Part shown: positions 9,393-17,509 of the stretch, in pieces
How the letters are laid out: the number at the start of each line of letters is the position of its first letter
Position numbering within the stretch: position 1 is the first letter of the stretch
Assembly (NCBI GenBank): GCA_027493445.1
Contig: JAOSKU010000001.1
Coordinates: forward strand, 3,983,845-4,047,844
DNA: 64,000 nt
Origin: Thermoleophilia bacterium
GTDB taxonomy: Bacteria > Actinomycetota > Thermoleophilia > RBG-16-64-13
Direction: 5' to 3'
Program-made: the position numbers and the translations under genes
Notes under the pieces: generated by a model
Told to the model about the DNA's origin: nothing
The model's database searches: none
What the model saw: the letters and a program-made list of their open reading frames with translations, nothing else

Positions 9393-10400
9393 CTAGAAGG
9401 CGTCGGGGTGGATGGCCTTGGCCAAGACGCGTAGACCTTCGGCGATACGCGGCCCTGGTCGGGTGACGATGACGTCGTCGAAGACGACCACCCGACCCTG
9501 CTTGACCGCCCGCAGGTCGGCGAAGCGCGGGTCGCCGACGAAGGTATCGGGCTCGGCGAAGACGGTCTTGGGCAGCAGGATGATATCGGGGTCGGTTGCC
9601 ACCAACTGCTCCGGCGTGAGCTGGTAGTAGGCCTCGGGTCCTCCAGCGGCCGCGTTGGTGGCGCCGGCCAGGGCCAGCAGCTCGTCGACGAACGAGCCGG
9701 GACCGGCCGTCCACAGGGTGTTGTCCAAGGCGTAGAAGACCTTGGGCGACTCGCCCGTCTCCCTGGCCGTAGTGCTGATGCCTTCGACCTCGGTTTCGAT
9801 GGAGGTGACCAGGTCCTCGGCCGCCGTGGGAGCGCCTACGGCTTGGCCGACCAGGAGGATGTTGGCGTAAATGCCCTCCAGCGAGGTGGGGTTGAGGATG
9901 AGCACCGGCGTGCCCGCGTCCATGACCGGTTTCAGGGGCTCCTCATTGCCGGAATAGCCCACCACCAGATCGGGCTCGAGGGCAATGACGGCCTCAGCGC
10001 TCGGCTGGAAGTCGCCCACCTTGGGGATGTCGGCTACCTCGGGCGGATAATCGTCGAGGGTGGTGACCCCGACCACCCGGTCGCCAACGCCCAGCGCGAA
10101 GAGCGTCTCGGTGTTGGCTGGGGCCGTGGCCACGATGCGCTCGGGCCTGGCCTCGACGGTCACGGTCGCGCCGGTGTCGTCGGTGACGGTGACCGGGAAG
10201 ACGCCGTCCTCTGCGGGTGGCTCGCTCGTGGTCGAGCCGGTGGCGTCCGTAGTGGACGTCTCGCTGATGGCGGTCGTCGTGGTGCTTTCGTCACCACCAC
10301 AGCCTGTGAGCCAGGCGGTCAGGCCGGCGATCAGGGCGATCGCCAGCGCGGCGGCCAGCAGAAAGCGAGGAGTGTTTGAAGGGTGGGGTCGTCGGTCCAT
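9393..10400 (-). CDS. btuF: Corrinoid ABC transporter substrate-binding lipoprotein (BtuF-like)
   Basis: 335 residues. The ATG at 10400 is preceded by AAGGAG and gives a clear lipoprotein signal: Arg-rich start, LLAAALAIALIAGLTAWLTGC lipobox (LTGC), then a Thr/Ser-rich linker. The mature part has the periplasmic-binding type II pattern of vitamin B12/siderophore proteins: RIVATAPANTETLFALGVGDRVVGVT, DYPPEVADIPKVGDFQPSAEAVIALEPDLVVG, and PDIILLPKT. It delivers the ligand to the BtuCD-like pair encoded just downstream. The cobalamin riboswitch in the leader points to B12 or another corrinoid rather than an iron chelate. Confidence 0.88.
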   Translation of the reverse strand: MDRRPHPSNTPRFLLAAALAIALIAGLTAWLTGCGGDESTTTTAISETSTTDATGSTTSEPPAEDGVFPVTVTDDTGATVTVEARPERIVATAPANTETLFALGVGDRVVGVTTLDDYPPEVADIPKVGDFQPSAEAVIALEPDLVVGYSGNEEPLKPVMDAGTPVLILNPTSLEGIYANILLVGQAVGAPTAAEDLVTSIETEVEGISTTARETGESPKVFYALDNTLWTAGPGSFVDELLALAGATNAAAGGPEAYYQLTPEQLVATDPDIILLPKTVFAEPDTFVGDPRFADLRAVKQGRVVVFDDVIVTRPGPRIAEGLRVLAKAIHPDAF

Positions 10401-10557
10401 CGAGGGACTCCTTTCGGTTCGAGCCGTGTCCTGACCGCGAGATGGAGTGGAGAGCGGTGGCTCAGCTCCCCGGCCGGGACTCATCCCTGTCGAACCGAGG
10501 CGGTGCCCCACAGCGTGGGACGGAGCGGAGTTCGCCCTCTCCGCGGAGAGCTGCTCC

Positions 10558-10703
10558 CCCTCTTCAGTGGGTATCTGACTTCCGTCGAGCCGCGGGCGGA
10601 TCGGTTCGGAATCCGCGCCGCTCCGAGGTTCGGCGGTCACAGTGGCGGGACCGTGCCGGGTTTACACCGGCTTCCCCAAGCCCGAAGGCCGAGGTGAAGA
10701 GGG
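10558..10703 (-). promoter_or_regulatory. Cobalamin riboswitch upstream of btuF-btuC-btuD
   Basis: On the reverse strand the segment contains GGGAAGCCGGTGTAAACCCGG, then GGTCCCGCCACTGTGACC, then AAGTCAGATACCCA: the conserved B12-box and core of the cobalamin aptamer, in the right order. The closing stem is TGAAGAGGG (10695-10703 on the plus strand) against CCCTCTTCA (10558-10566). Downstream on the transcript is a perfect CTCTCCGCGGAGAG hairpin (10537-10550) and a second stem-loop at 10503-10521, likely parts of the expression platform. It should reduce expression of the uptake operon when corrinoid is plentiful. Confidence 0.93.
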
Positions 10704-10805
10704 TCCCATCTCGTCACTTGGACCTTACCACCCGGCCGCGAGGGGTGCAACTGAGGGCTCTTTGGTATTCTTCTACGCGGCCGTGGCACGTGAAAGGAGG
10801 GACCT

Positions 10806-10994
10806 TTGCTCAGTGTGGGATGGTTCAGCCTCCTGATGTTCCCCCTGCTCTCCGGCTTCTTCGGTTGCACCCTCATCGCGGCTCTCGAGCGAAGCCGCCG
10901 CCTCGCCGTGGTGGCCTCCGTTCTTCTGGTGGCCGTGCTCTCCGCGGTGCTCTTCTACGAGCACTCCCTGCTGGGCGCCACGGGCGGCGGGTGA
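10806..10994 (+). CDS. Small two-helix membrane protein with a TTG start
   Basis: 62 residues: two hydrophobic segments (WFSLLMFPLLSGFFGCTLIAAL and LAVVASVLLVAVLSAVLFY) separated by a short ERSRR turn, ending in Gly. AAAGGAGG lies 5 bases before the TTG, a much better ribosome site than any for the in-frame GTG at 10815. It diverges from the riboswitch-controlled operon and lies ahead of purM. Function unknown. Confidence 0.55.
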   Translation: MLSVGWFSLLMFPLLSGFFGCTLIAALERSRRLAVVASVLLVAVLSAVLFYEHSLLGATGGG

Positions 10995-11156
10995 CGGGGA
11001 TCGAGCGCGAAACCCCGGCACCGCGCGCGGCGAGGCACCGCGCGCGGCGACCGCTCGGCGGCCATGCCGCCCCGAATGGTCTGGTAGGATTCTGGGGACC
11101 ATCCGGGGTAGTCCACACCCTGAGATTGCCTGTACCGATGACCGCGAGGAGGGCTT

Positions 11157-12287
11157 GTGTCCCGTGACGATCAGCCGGAAGTAAACCAGTGCGGATGCGG
11201 CGGCGCCGGGGGCGGAGCAAACGGTTCTGCAGCGGGGGAGACTGTCGAGGGCTCTGGGCTCACCTACGCCGAAGCCGGGGTTGATATCGAGGCCGGTGAT
11301 CGGGCCGTCCGGCTGATCAAAGAGGACGTGGAGAGCACCCACATCCCTGGTGTGCTCGGCTCTCTGGGCGGCTTCGCCGCCTTGTACGAGATGCCTCCGG
11401 GTATGAAGCAGCCTGTCCTGGTGACGGCCACCGACGGAGTAGGCACCAAGCTCCTGGTCGCCCAGGAGGCGGGCAAGCTCAACACGGTGGGCATCGATCT
11501 GGTGGCCATGTCGGTGAACGACGTGCTCACCGTGGGGGGGAGCCCCATTCTCTTCCTCGACTACATCGCCACGGGAAGGCTCGTGCCCGAGGAGATCGCC
11601 GAGATCGTCTCTGGGGTGGCGCGCGGGTGCCGCGAGGCCGGCTGTGCCTTGGTGGGCGGCGAAACGGCGGAGATGCCAGGGCTTTACGCTCCCAAGGAGT
11701 TCGACCTGGCCGGCTTCTGCGTCGGCCTGGCCGAAAAGGAGCAACTGGTTGACGGCTCCAAGATCGTCGAGGGTGACATCGTCATCGGTCTGGCCTCGAG
11801 CGGCCTGCATTCGAACGGCTTCTCCCTGGTCCGTCGTGTGCTCGAGGCCAACCAATGCTGCTTGGACGATAAGTTCCCCCACTTCGGCGAGACCATCTCC
11901 TACACCCTGCTGCAGCCCACCCGCATCTACGTGAACGGGGTCTGGTCGGTGCTGGAGAAGGGTGTGCCCGTGCACGGCATGGCTCACGTCACCGGGGGCG
12001 GCATCGGCGGCAACCTCTCGCGGGTGGTTCCTGACGGGCTTTCGGCCCGGCTTCACTTCGACAACTGGAAGGTACCCAAGGTCTTCCGGGCGATTCAGCA
12101 TCTGGGCGACATCGACGATACCGAGATGTTCCGCACGTTCAACATGGGGGTGGGCTTCGTCGTGGTGGTGCCCTTCGAGTCGGCCGAGTACACCGCCAAG
12201 CTCCTGCAGCGCGGCGGGGAGGAACCCATGTACCTGGGCAGCATCGTGCGCGGCGAGGAGCCCGTCAGTCTGGAGGGCATTCTCTAA
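11157..12287 (+). CDS. purM: Phosphoribosylformylglycinamidine cyclo-ligase (AIR synthase) PurM
   Basis: Closes the imidazole ring: FGAM plus ATP gives AIR. The GTG start has GAGGAGG five bases upstream. Typical PurM blocks: LTYAEAGVDIEAGDRAV, GGFAALYEMP, VTATDGVGTKLLVAQ, IDLVAMSVNDVLTVGGSPILFLDYIATG, GETAEMPGLY, GLASSGLHSNGFSLVRRV, HVTGGGIGGNLSRVVPDG and FNMGVGFVVVVP. At 376 residues it is slightly longer than usual because of a Cys/Gly-rich N-terminal extension of about 33 residues (NQCGCGGAGGGANG) whose meaning is unclear. A dispersed repeat starts directly at its stop codon. Confidence 0.95.
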   Translation: MSRDDQPEVNQCGCGGAGGGANGSAAGETVEGSGLTYAEAGVDIEAGDRAVRLIKEDVESTHIPGVLGSLGGFAALYEMPPGMKQPVLVTATDGVGTKLLVAQEAGKLNTVGIDLVAMSVNDVLTVGGSPILFLDYIATGRLVPEEIAEIVSGVARGCREAGCALVGGETAEMPGLYAPKEFDLAGFCVGLAEKEQLVDGSKIVEGDIVIGLASSGLHSNGFSLVRRVLEANQCCLDDKFPHFGETISYTLLQPTRIYVNGVWSVLEKGVPVHGMAHVTGGGIGGNLSRVVPDGLSARLHFDNWKVPKVFRAIQHLGDIDDTEMFRTFNMGVGFVVVVPFESAEYTAKLLQRGGEEPMYLGSIVRGEEPVSLEGIL

Positions 12288-12449
12288 GAGCTCGTTTCAG
12301 AATGACGCTTCGCCGTCAGGACGCAATGGGCGAGTGCGAGGCAAGGACGCAGGGAGCGGGCGTAGCGGAGCTACGGACGTGACCGAGGACGCCGCATCGG
12401 GCCGGCCAGTGCGGCCGCGGCGGCCAAGGCTTCGTTTTGAGACGAGCTC
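12288..12449. repeat. Complete 162-bp dispersed element with 12-bp inverted ends
   Basis: Begins GAGCTCGTTTCA and ends TGAGACGAGCTC, an inverted pair matching at 11 of 12 positions. The middle carries a CGTAGC-GGA-GCTACG hairpin (12361-12375). No coding capacity. It follows the purM stop directly. A truncated second copy follows at 12454, and the right end piece recurs in purL at 965-1011. Its size and structure resemble a REP/MITE-like nonautonomous element. Confidence 0.8.
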
Positions 12450-12453
12450 CACA

Positions 12454-12515
12454 AGCTCGTTTCAGAATGACGCTTCGCCGTCAGGACGCAATGGGCGAGT
12501 GCGAGGCAAGGACGC
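12454..12515. repeat. Truncated second copy (left 62 bp) of the dispersed element
   Basis: Matches 12289-12350 over 62 bases without a difference that I can see, in tandem orientation 4 bases after the first copy ends; the central hairpin and right half are missing. The rest of the gap up to purN (12516-12697) holds no recognised feature. Confidence 0.8.
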
Positions 12516-12697
12516 GAATCGCCGGCCCCGCGCTTCGATGCGGCCAACCCGTGGGCGCTCGGGGTCGGCTTGACCCACGGGGCCCCGCGTGCAGGCTTCG
12601 GAGCTTCCGGCCGGAGGTGCCCCTCTGGTACCATGGGGCCGGCTGCCGGTGGCGCTCAGGGACCGGCGGTGAGGTTCCAGGGAGAAAAGGAGAGTGG

Positions 12698-13339
12698 GTG
12701 GCTTTTCGTCTGGCCGTGCTCGCCTCGGGTACCGGCTCCAACCTCCAGGTGCTCATCGATCGGCTCCACGGCCGGGTGGCCGGTATCGAGGTGGCCGTGG
12801 TCATCAGTAACGTGCCCGGGGCTCTTGCGCTGGAGCGGGCGGAGAGGGCGGACATCCCCACCGCCGTGTTCCCCCTGGAGGACTATCCCGACCGGGAGGC
12901 CCGCGATCTGGCCATGGCCGAGGCTATCGATCTGGCCCGGGCCGACCTGGTCGTGCTGGCGGGCTACATGCAGCTGCTGACCCCCGGCTTTCTGCGCCGT
13001 TTCCCGTACCGGGTGATCAACCTGCACCCAGCGCTGCTGCCCTCGTTCCCAGGAGACGACGCCATCAAGGAGGCGGTCGACTACGGGGTCAAGGTCAGCG
13101 GCGTGACGGTCCACTTCGTGGACGAGGGGGTTGACACCGGACCGGTCATCCGCCAGGAGGCCCTGCCCGTCCACGACGGCGACGACGTGGTCAGCTTGGC
13201 CACGAAGATCCACGCCCTGGAGCACCAGGTGCTTCCGCGGGTGATCGAGCTGTTCGCGAAAGAGAGGGTCGTCCCACCCGCCCCCGGTTTCAGGCGCGTG
13301 AAGGTCGACGATCATGAGCCATCGGATATCGACTGGTGA
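12698..13339 (+). CDS. purN: Phosphoribosylglycinamide formyltransferase PurN
   Basis: Transfers a formyl group from 10-formyl-THF to GAR. GTG start with AAGGAG about 8 bases upstream; homology begins immediately (LAVLASGTGSNLQVLID). The formyltransferase signature is complete: AGYMQLLTPGFLRRF, NLHPALLPSFPG (catalytic Asn and His), GVTVHFVDEGVDTGPVI (catalytic Asp). About 213 residues, normal length. It sits between purM and purH. Confidence 0.95.
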   Translation: MAFRLAVLASGTGSNLQVLIDRLHGRVAGIEVAVVISNVPGALALERAERADIPTAVFPLEDYPDREARDLAMAEAIDLARADLVVLAGYMQLLTPGFLRRFPYRVINLHPALLPSFPGDDAIKEAVDYGVKVSGVTVHFVDEGVDTGPVIRQEALPVHDGDDVVSLATKIHALEHQVLPRVIELFAKERVVPPAPGFRRVKVDDHEPSDIDW

Positions 13340-13376
13340 GGCCTCGCCCTTCCAGTCGCAGGTGAGAGGGGGAACT

Positions 13377-14918
13377 GTGAAGGTCGGCCGCGCGCTCGTG
13401 TCCGTGTCCAACAAGTGGAATCTGGAGCCTTTCGTGAAGGGTCTGGTGGACCTGGGCGTGGAGGTCGTTTCCACCGGCGGGACGCTGCGCTTCCTCCAGG
13501 AGGCCGGGTTGCCGGTGACCTCGGTGTCCGACGTGACCGGCTTCCCGGAGATCATGGACGGGAGGGTGAAGACCCTCCATCCCGCCATTCACGCCGGTAT
13601 CCTGGCCGATCGGGCGATCCACGAGCACATGAAGACCATCCAGGAGCTGGGCATCGAGCCCATCGACATGGTGGTGGTGAACCTCTACCCGTTCGAGGAA
13701 ACCGCCGAGAAGCGCGGGGTCACCGAACAGGAGGTCATCGAGAACATCGACATCGGGGGCCCCACCATGGTGCGGGCCGCCGCCAAAAACTTCGCCGGGG
13801 TGGCCGTGGTGGTCGATCCGCACCGGTACGAGCCGGTGCTCGCGGAGCTGCGGGCCAACGAGGGCGCCCTCTCCCTCGAGACCCGGCGGGCCCTGGCCCT
13901 GGAGGCCTTCCACCACACGGCCCGCTACGATTTCACCATCGCCAGTTGGTTCAACTCGCAGGAAGGCGACTTTCCCCCTTACATCATGTGGGACTTCGCC
14001 AAGGTGCAGGAGCTGCGCTACGGCGAGAATCCGCACCAGCGGGCGGCCTACTATGCCGACGTTCTCGGCCGCAAGCACCTGCTTTCGGCGGCTCCGCAGC
14101 TGCACGGGACCCAGCTCTCGTTCAACAACCTGCTCGACCTGGATTCGGGCAGGCGGCTGGCCGAGGAGTTCAGCCTGCCCTGCTGCGTGATCATCAAGCA
14201 CAACAACCCCTGCGGGGTGGCTCTGGCCGAGGACATCACCCTGGCCTACGAGAAGGCCCTCTCCTGCGATCCGGTCTCGGCCTTCGGGAGCGTCATCGTG
14301 GTGAACCGTCCGGTCGACGAAAGTCTGGCCCGGGCCCTCTCCCCCAACTTCGTCGAGGTGCTCTACGCCCCGGCCTTCCTGGAGGAAGCTCTCGAGATCC
14401 TCACCCAGAAGCCAGACATCCGTCTGCTGGTGGATCAGGAGCGGCGTCGCCATCCGCGCGGTCTGCTCGACATGAAGCGGGTGCTTGGCGGTGTGCTGGT
14501 GCAGGAGCGCGACTCGGAAGTCGAGGGGCGCGACACCATGACCGTGGTCACGAGCCGGCATCCCACCGAAGCCGAGTGGGGCGACCTGCTCTTTGCCTGG
14601 CGGGTGGCCAAGCACGTCAAGAGCAACGCCATCGTCCTGGCCAAGGATCTCATGACCGTAGGCATCGGCGCCGGTCAGATGAGCCGGGTGGACTCCTCCA
14701 TCATCGCCGTGCAGAAGGCCCGCCATCCCGTGGCCGGATGCGCCGCGGCCTCCGACGCCTTCTTCCCCTTCACCGATGCCCTCGAAGTGGCAGTGAACGC
14801 GGGTGCGACGTGCGTCATCCACCCCGGGGGGTCCAAGCGGGACGACGAGGTCACCCGTTACGCCGAGGAGAAGGGTCTGGCCATGGTCGTCACCGGAAGG
14901 CGGCACTTCCGGCACTGA
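13377..14918 (+). CDS. purH: Bifunctional AICAR transformylase / IMP cyclohydrolase PurH
   Basis: Catalyses the last two steps to IMP. The GTG at 13377, after AGAGGGGGA, gives MKVGRALVSVSNKWNLEPFVKGL, matching the usual N-terminus; an in-frame ATG at 13314 overlapping purN would add 21 residues without family support. N-terminal cyclohydrolase part: STGGTLRFLQEAG, GFPEIMDGRVKTLHPAIHAGIL, NLYPFEET, ENIDIGGPTMVRAAAKN. C-terminal transformylase part: LRYGENPHQRAAYY, IIKHNNPCGVA, VSAFGSVIVVNRPVD, KSNAIVLAKDLMTVGIGAGQMSRVDS, and ASDAFFPFTDALEVAVNAG. About 513 residues, full length. Confidence 0.95.
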   Translation: MKVGRALVSVSNKWNLEPFVKGLVDLGVEVVSTGGTLRFLQEAGLPVTSVSDVTGFPEIMDGRVKTLHPAIHAGILADRAIHEHMKTIQELGIEPIDMVVVNLYPFEETAEKRGVTEQEVIENIDIGGPTMVRAAAKNFAGVAVVVDPHRYEPVLAELRANEGALSLETRRALALEAFHHTARYDFTIASWFNSQEGDFPPYIMWDFAKVQELRYGENPHQRAAYYADVLGRKHLLSAAPQLHGTQLSFNNLLDLDSGRRLAEEFSLPCCVIIKHNNPCGVALAEDITLAYEKALSCDPVSAFGSVIVVNRPVDESLARALSPNFVEVLYAPAFLEEALEILTQKPDIRLLVDQERRRHPRGLLDMKRVLGGVLVQERDSEVEGRDTMTVVTSRHPTEAEWGDLLFAWRVAKHVKSNAIVLAKDLMTVGIGAGQMSRVDSSIIAVQKARHPVAGCAAASDAFFPFTDALEVAVNAGATCVIHPGGSKRDDEVTRYAEEKGLAMVVTGRRHFRH

Positions 14919-14948
14919 TGGGCGGTCGAGGGCCGAGAGGCGCCGCCG

Positions 14949-14979
14949 GCCGCCGGAGCGCGCCCGCCACTCCGGTGGC
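14949..14979. terminator. Hairpin between convergent purH and MarR-type genes
   Basis: GCCGCCGGAG (14949-14958) pairs with CTCCGGTGGC (14970-14979) at nine of ten positions, with an 11-base loop. It lies between two converging genes and could end both transcripts, but lacks a T-run. Confidence 0.4.
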
Positions 14980-14997
14980 TCGCCCGCCCGCCCGAAC

Positions 14998-15513
14998 CTA
15001 GCTGGTAGCCCCCGGCTGAAGTGCGCACCTACCTGGGGCGCACTCCCCGGGCTCAGCCTCCGCCGCCCCGGGCAAGCGTCCTAGGAGCTCAGCCAGCACT
15101 TCGAGCTCCTGTTCGCTGAAGCGCTCTTCGAACATGGCGCGCACCGCGGCAAGGTGGGAGCGGGAGGCCTCCTCGAGCTTCCTCCGGCCGTCACCGGTCA
15201 GTACCGCGTAGGTGACCCTCGCGTCCACCGCGCACGTCGCCTTCTCTACCAACCCGACCTGCTCGAGCCCTTTGAGCAGGCGTGTAACTCCCGACGGGGT
15301 GAGCTGCAGGCCGGCGGCCAGGTCAACCCGGCGCATGTGGTCTTCGTCGGCCTGAGCAAGGAGAAGGAGCGCTTCGTAGTCGTTGATGGTCAGACCGTGC
15401 TCGCTGCTCAGCTGGGCGCTCAGGACGCGCGTTGCCCAGGCATGGCCGCGTAGAAAACGGACCCAGGCCTGGAGCGCCGCAGATTCTTGATCAGTCAATA
15501 CTTGATCAGTCAC
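14998..15513 (-). CDS. MarR family transcriptional regulator
   Basis: About 171 residues with the winged-helix layout of MarR proteins: an N-terminal dimer helix (ALQAWVRFLRGHAWATRVLSAQL), the HTH LTINDYEALLLLAQADEDHMRRVDLAAGLQLTPSGVTRLLKGLEQVGLV, then the wing KATCAVDARVTYAVLTGDGRRKLEEA. The C-terminal tail of about 25 residues is Gly/Pro/Cys-rich. It is divergent from the DoxX-like gene; palindromic TTGATCAGTCAA-type sites at its own start codon suggest autoregulation and control of the neighbour. Confidence 0.85.
   Translation of the reverse strand: MTDQVLTDQESAALQAWVRFLRGHAWATRVLSAQLSSEHGLTINDYEALLLLAQADEDHMRRVDLAAGLQLTPSGVTRLLKGLEQVGLVEKATCAVDARVTYAVLTGDGRRKLEEASRSHLAAVRAMFEERFSEQELEVLAELLGRLPGAAEAEPGECAPGRCALQPGATS
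15485..15512. promoter_or_regulatory. Tandem operator-like sites at the start of the MarR-type gene
   Basis: CTTGATCAGTCA occurs twice in a row (15485-15496 and 15501-15512). The first copy contains the inverted TTGA-TCAG-TCAA. The sites overlap the first codons (MTDQVLTDQ) of the regulator and face the divergent doxX-like gene, which fits MarR-type autoregulation. Confidence 0.45.
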
Positions 15514-15571
15514 GTTTCCTCTGGTACAGTTATTTGCGCAGTCAATTATATCCTACCTCAGGAGGGTCGCC

Positions 15572-16003
15572 ATGGGCAACGCCGCTGAATCGCTTCTCCT
15601 CGCCGGACGGATCCTCTTCGTTCTCTTGTTCCTGAATTCGGCTGTCGGCCATCTGCGGCAAGGCCAGATGATGGTGGGCTATGCCCAGCACAGGGGCATG
15701 CCGCTGGCCGGACTCGCCGGGTGGCCCGCTGGGCTGTGGGAGCTCGTGGGCTCCATCTCCTTAGCCGCCGGCATATGGCCCGACCTGGGAGCGCTCATGC
15801 TCGGGGTCTTCACCATCCCCACGGCACTCTGGTTCCATCAGTTCTGGGGAGTGGAGGACGAGCAGCAGCGATCCACGGAGCGCATGAACTTCCTGCGCAA
15901 CGCGGCTCTGCTGGGCGCATGCCTGGTGCTCTTTGTCCTCTTCTCCACCGTCGGGCACGACCTGGGTCTCGCCGTGACGGGTCCTCTGTTCGATCTGCGG
16001 TGA
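15572..16003 (+). CDS. DoxX family membrane protein
   Basis: 143 residues with four hydrophobic segments: ESLLLAGRILFVLLFLNSAVGHL, the MPLAGLAGWPAGLWELVGSISLAAGIW stretch, LGALMLGVFTIPTALWFHQFW, and NAALLGACLVLFVLFSTVG. This is the DoxX/SURF4-like arrangement. Family members sit in the cytoplasmic membrane and are linked to redox or thiol stress, though no reaction is agreed. Ribosome site AGGAGGG before the ATG. Divergent from the MarR-type regulator, which is its probable controller; a strong hairpin follows the stop. Confidence 0.75.
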   Translation: MGNAAESLLLAGRILFVLLFLNSAVGHLRQGQMMVGYAQHRGMPLAGLAGWPAGLWELVGSISLAAGIWPDLGALMLGVFTIPTALWFHQFWGVEDEQQRSTERMNFLRNAALLGACLVLFVLFSTVGHDLGLAVTGPLFDLR

Positions 16004-16010
16004 AACCTGG

Positions 16011-16043
16011 GCGGCGGCGCCCCTGCTGCAGGGGCGTCGCCGC
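16011..16043 (+). terminator. Stem-loop behind the DoxX-like gene
   Basis: A GC-rich 15-base stem (GCGGCGGCGCCCCTG against CAGGGGCGTCGCCGC, one wobble pair) starts 8 bases after the stop. It is followed by a weak pyrimidine stretch. Confidence 0.55.
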
Positions 16044-16080
16044 AGCGTCCTTCTTGCCTCAATCCGCCCCGCACGACGTC

Positions 16081-16106
16081 GGCGGCCGGCCACCAGGCCG
16101 GCCGCC
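16081..16106. terminator. Perfect 11-bp hairpin between convergent genes
   Basis: GGCGGCCGGCC, loop ACCA, GGCCGGCCGCC. It lies just past the end of the reverse-strand gene that stops at 16115 and can serve as its terminator; there is no T-run. Confidence 0.5.
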
Positions 16107-16114
16107 CCGTGGTG

Positions 16115-16390
16115 CTAGTGGCGGTCGTGGGCATGGCCGTAGTCGTGTCCTTCATCATGGCCGGGATGGTGAGACTCAGGCACGGAGGCTCCCAGCTCGG
16201 CCGCCGCTTCACGAAGTGCCGCATTGGCCTGCTCGGTGAGCTCGGCCACGCGTTCCAGGGCGGCGAGGGTGGCCGGTAACTCTTCCTCGGCGAGCTTGTC
16301 GCGCCACTCCAGGTAGCTCAGGCGGTGGCCCTCGTTGTGCTCGATCCAGTGACGTACCAGCGTGGCGATCTTCTGTCGGTCCTGGCTCAT
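16115..16390 (-). CDS. Small hypothetical protein with His-rich C-terminus
   Basis: 91 residues. The N-terminal 70 are helical and charged (IATLVRHWIEHNEGHRLSYLEWRDKLAEEELPATLAALERVAELTEQANAALREAAAEL), and the tail holds seven His residues mixed with Asp/Glu/Gly (SHHPGHDEGHDYGHAHDRH), a pattern that usually binds transition metals such as nickel or zinc. The start overlaps the end of the upstream gene by four bases, so the two are translated together. No known metal-enzyme genes are nearby; function unknown. Confidence 0.6.
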   Translation of the reverse strand: MSQDRQKIATLVRHWIEHNEGHRLSYLEWRDKLAEEELPATLAALERVAELTEQANAALREAAAELGASVPESHHPGHDEGHDYGHAHDRH

Positions 16391-16926
16391 GGGCTCTCCG
16401 TGGTGTCGTCGTTTTCGGGCTCCCAGCGCGGCTCCGCCTCGTCGCCTAGGTGCGGGAACAGGGCCAGCGCCTCCTCCAGGGTGGCTCCCCGGCGGATACG
16501 GTCGAAGAGTTCCAGGATACCGCGCTCGACTTCGGAAGAGACCTCGTCCCCGGCGTCGCTCGCCTTCGGGCGAGGGCCGGCCTTGCGGGGAGGCGTCTGG
16601 GGCGGGAGGACAGCCGGTCCGCCCGGCAGGGCGTACTCACCCCCCTCGCGGGTGATCATCACGTGCACCGGCCCCCCGGCGCGCTCTTCCCAGCGGGTCA
16701 CCTCCTCGAGAGCCTGCATGGCGTAGTAGGCGCCGGTCACATATACAGGGTCGTGCTCGTGCAGGGCCGCTTCCTGGAAGATGGTGAAGGCCTCTTCCAG
16801 CCAAGGGGTGGTCAGCGTCTTGTCGAGCTGATCTGCGGCCGAGCGACACCGCTGGGCGAGAGCGGGGACTCGATCGGAAGCGTGGCGTAGGAGTCCGACG
16901 ATCGTCTGTCGCCAATAGAAGTTCAT
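16387..16926 (-). CDS. Hypothetical protein, 179 residues
   Basis: Overlaps the following His-tailed gene by ATGA. The N-terminal part is helical (TIVGLLRHASDRVPALAQRCRSAADQLDK, then YYAMQALEEVTRWEERAGG), the middle is a Pro/Gly-rich linker, and the C-terminal VERGILELFDRIRRGATLEEALALFPHLGDE looks like a small helical module. No family recognised. It seems to form an operon with its downstream neighbour. Confidence 0.5.
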   Translation of the reverse strand: MNFYWRQTIVGLLRHASDRVPALAQRCRSAADQLDKTLTTPWLEEAFTIFQEAALHEHDPVYVTGAYYAMQALEEVTRWEERAGGPVHVMITREGGEYALPGGPAVLPPQTPPRKAGPRPKASDAGDEVSSEVERGILELFDRIRRGATLEEALALFPHLGDEAEPRWEPENDDTTESP

Positions 16927-16957
16927 GCGATTGGACCAGACAGCCGGGTCTCAGAGC

Positions 16958-17299
16958 TCAGCAGCACGAAGGACCGAAGGGGATCGCTTCCTCGAACCAG
17001 AGCTCTACGCGCTCGTCGACAGCCAGCTCCGGCAGCGTGCCATGCAGGAAGGCCCGCACTTCGTCGATCTCCGGACCGTCTTGGGTGACAAGCGCCCGCC
17101 GTTCGCCGGCCAGCTCGTACTCATAGGTGAGAGGCAGGTAACCCTTGCCCTGGGCTCCACCGGGTGTGGGAAGGTCGGGCAGCCGGACACCGACGATGAC
17201 GGCGTCCTTGATGTCGCTCCCGAAGGTGAAAGGGCTTCCCGCGAGCTCCCGGGTATACGCCGCCTCGGCTTCCGAGCGGGTGACCTTCTTGGATCTCAT
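16958..17299 (-). CDS. Hypothetical protein, 113 residues
   Basis: Begins MRSKKVTRSEAEAAYTRELAGS and continues with beta-rich sequence (KDAVIVGVRLPDLPT, YLPLTYEYELAGERRALVT) and a helical segment DGPEIDEVRAFLHGTLPELAVDERVELWFEEA. No domain recognised. It precedes the two hypothetical genes above on the same strand by about 30 bases, so all three may be cotranscribed. Confidence 0.45.
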   Translation of the reverse strand: MRSKKVTRSEAEAAYTRELAGSPFTFGSDIKDAVIVGVRLPDLPTPGGAQGKGYLPLTYEYELAGERRALVTQDGPEIDEVRAFLHGTLPELAVDERVELWFEEAIPFGPSCC

Positions 17300-17509
17300 C
17301 TGGGATTGCCTCCATACGCGCTCAGACCGAGCCGGCCGACGCGCTCCGAAACCGAATCACGTGCATACTACAACCTACCTGCCCAGGTCACGACCCAAAC
17401 CGCGGCTTCACGCGGGCGCACGCAATCCGCGGGCCCCCCATGACCCCGGGGGTCCGATGCTCGCGTTGACACCCCGAGAGCCCTTGGGCTAAAATCAACC
17501 TCCCTTCGT

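Noticed and set aside
13290..14915. 541-codon reverse frame across purH
   Set aside because: Exact antisense of a complete PurH with all motifs; low-complexity protein.
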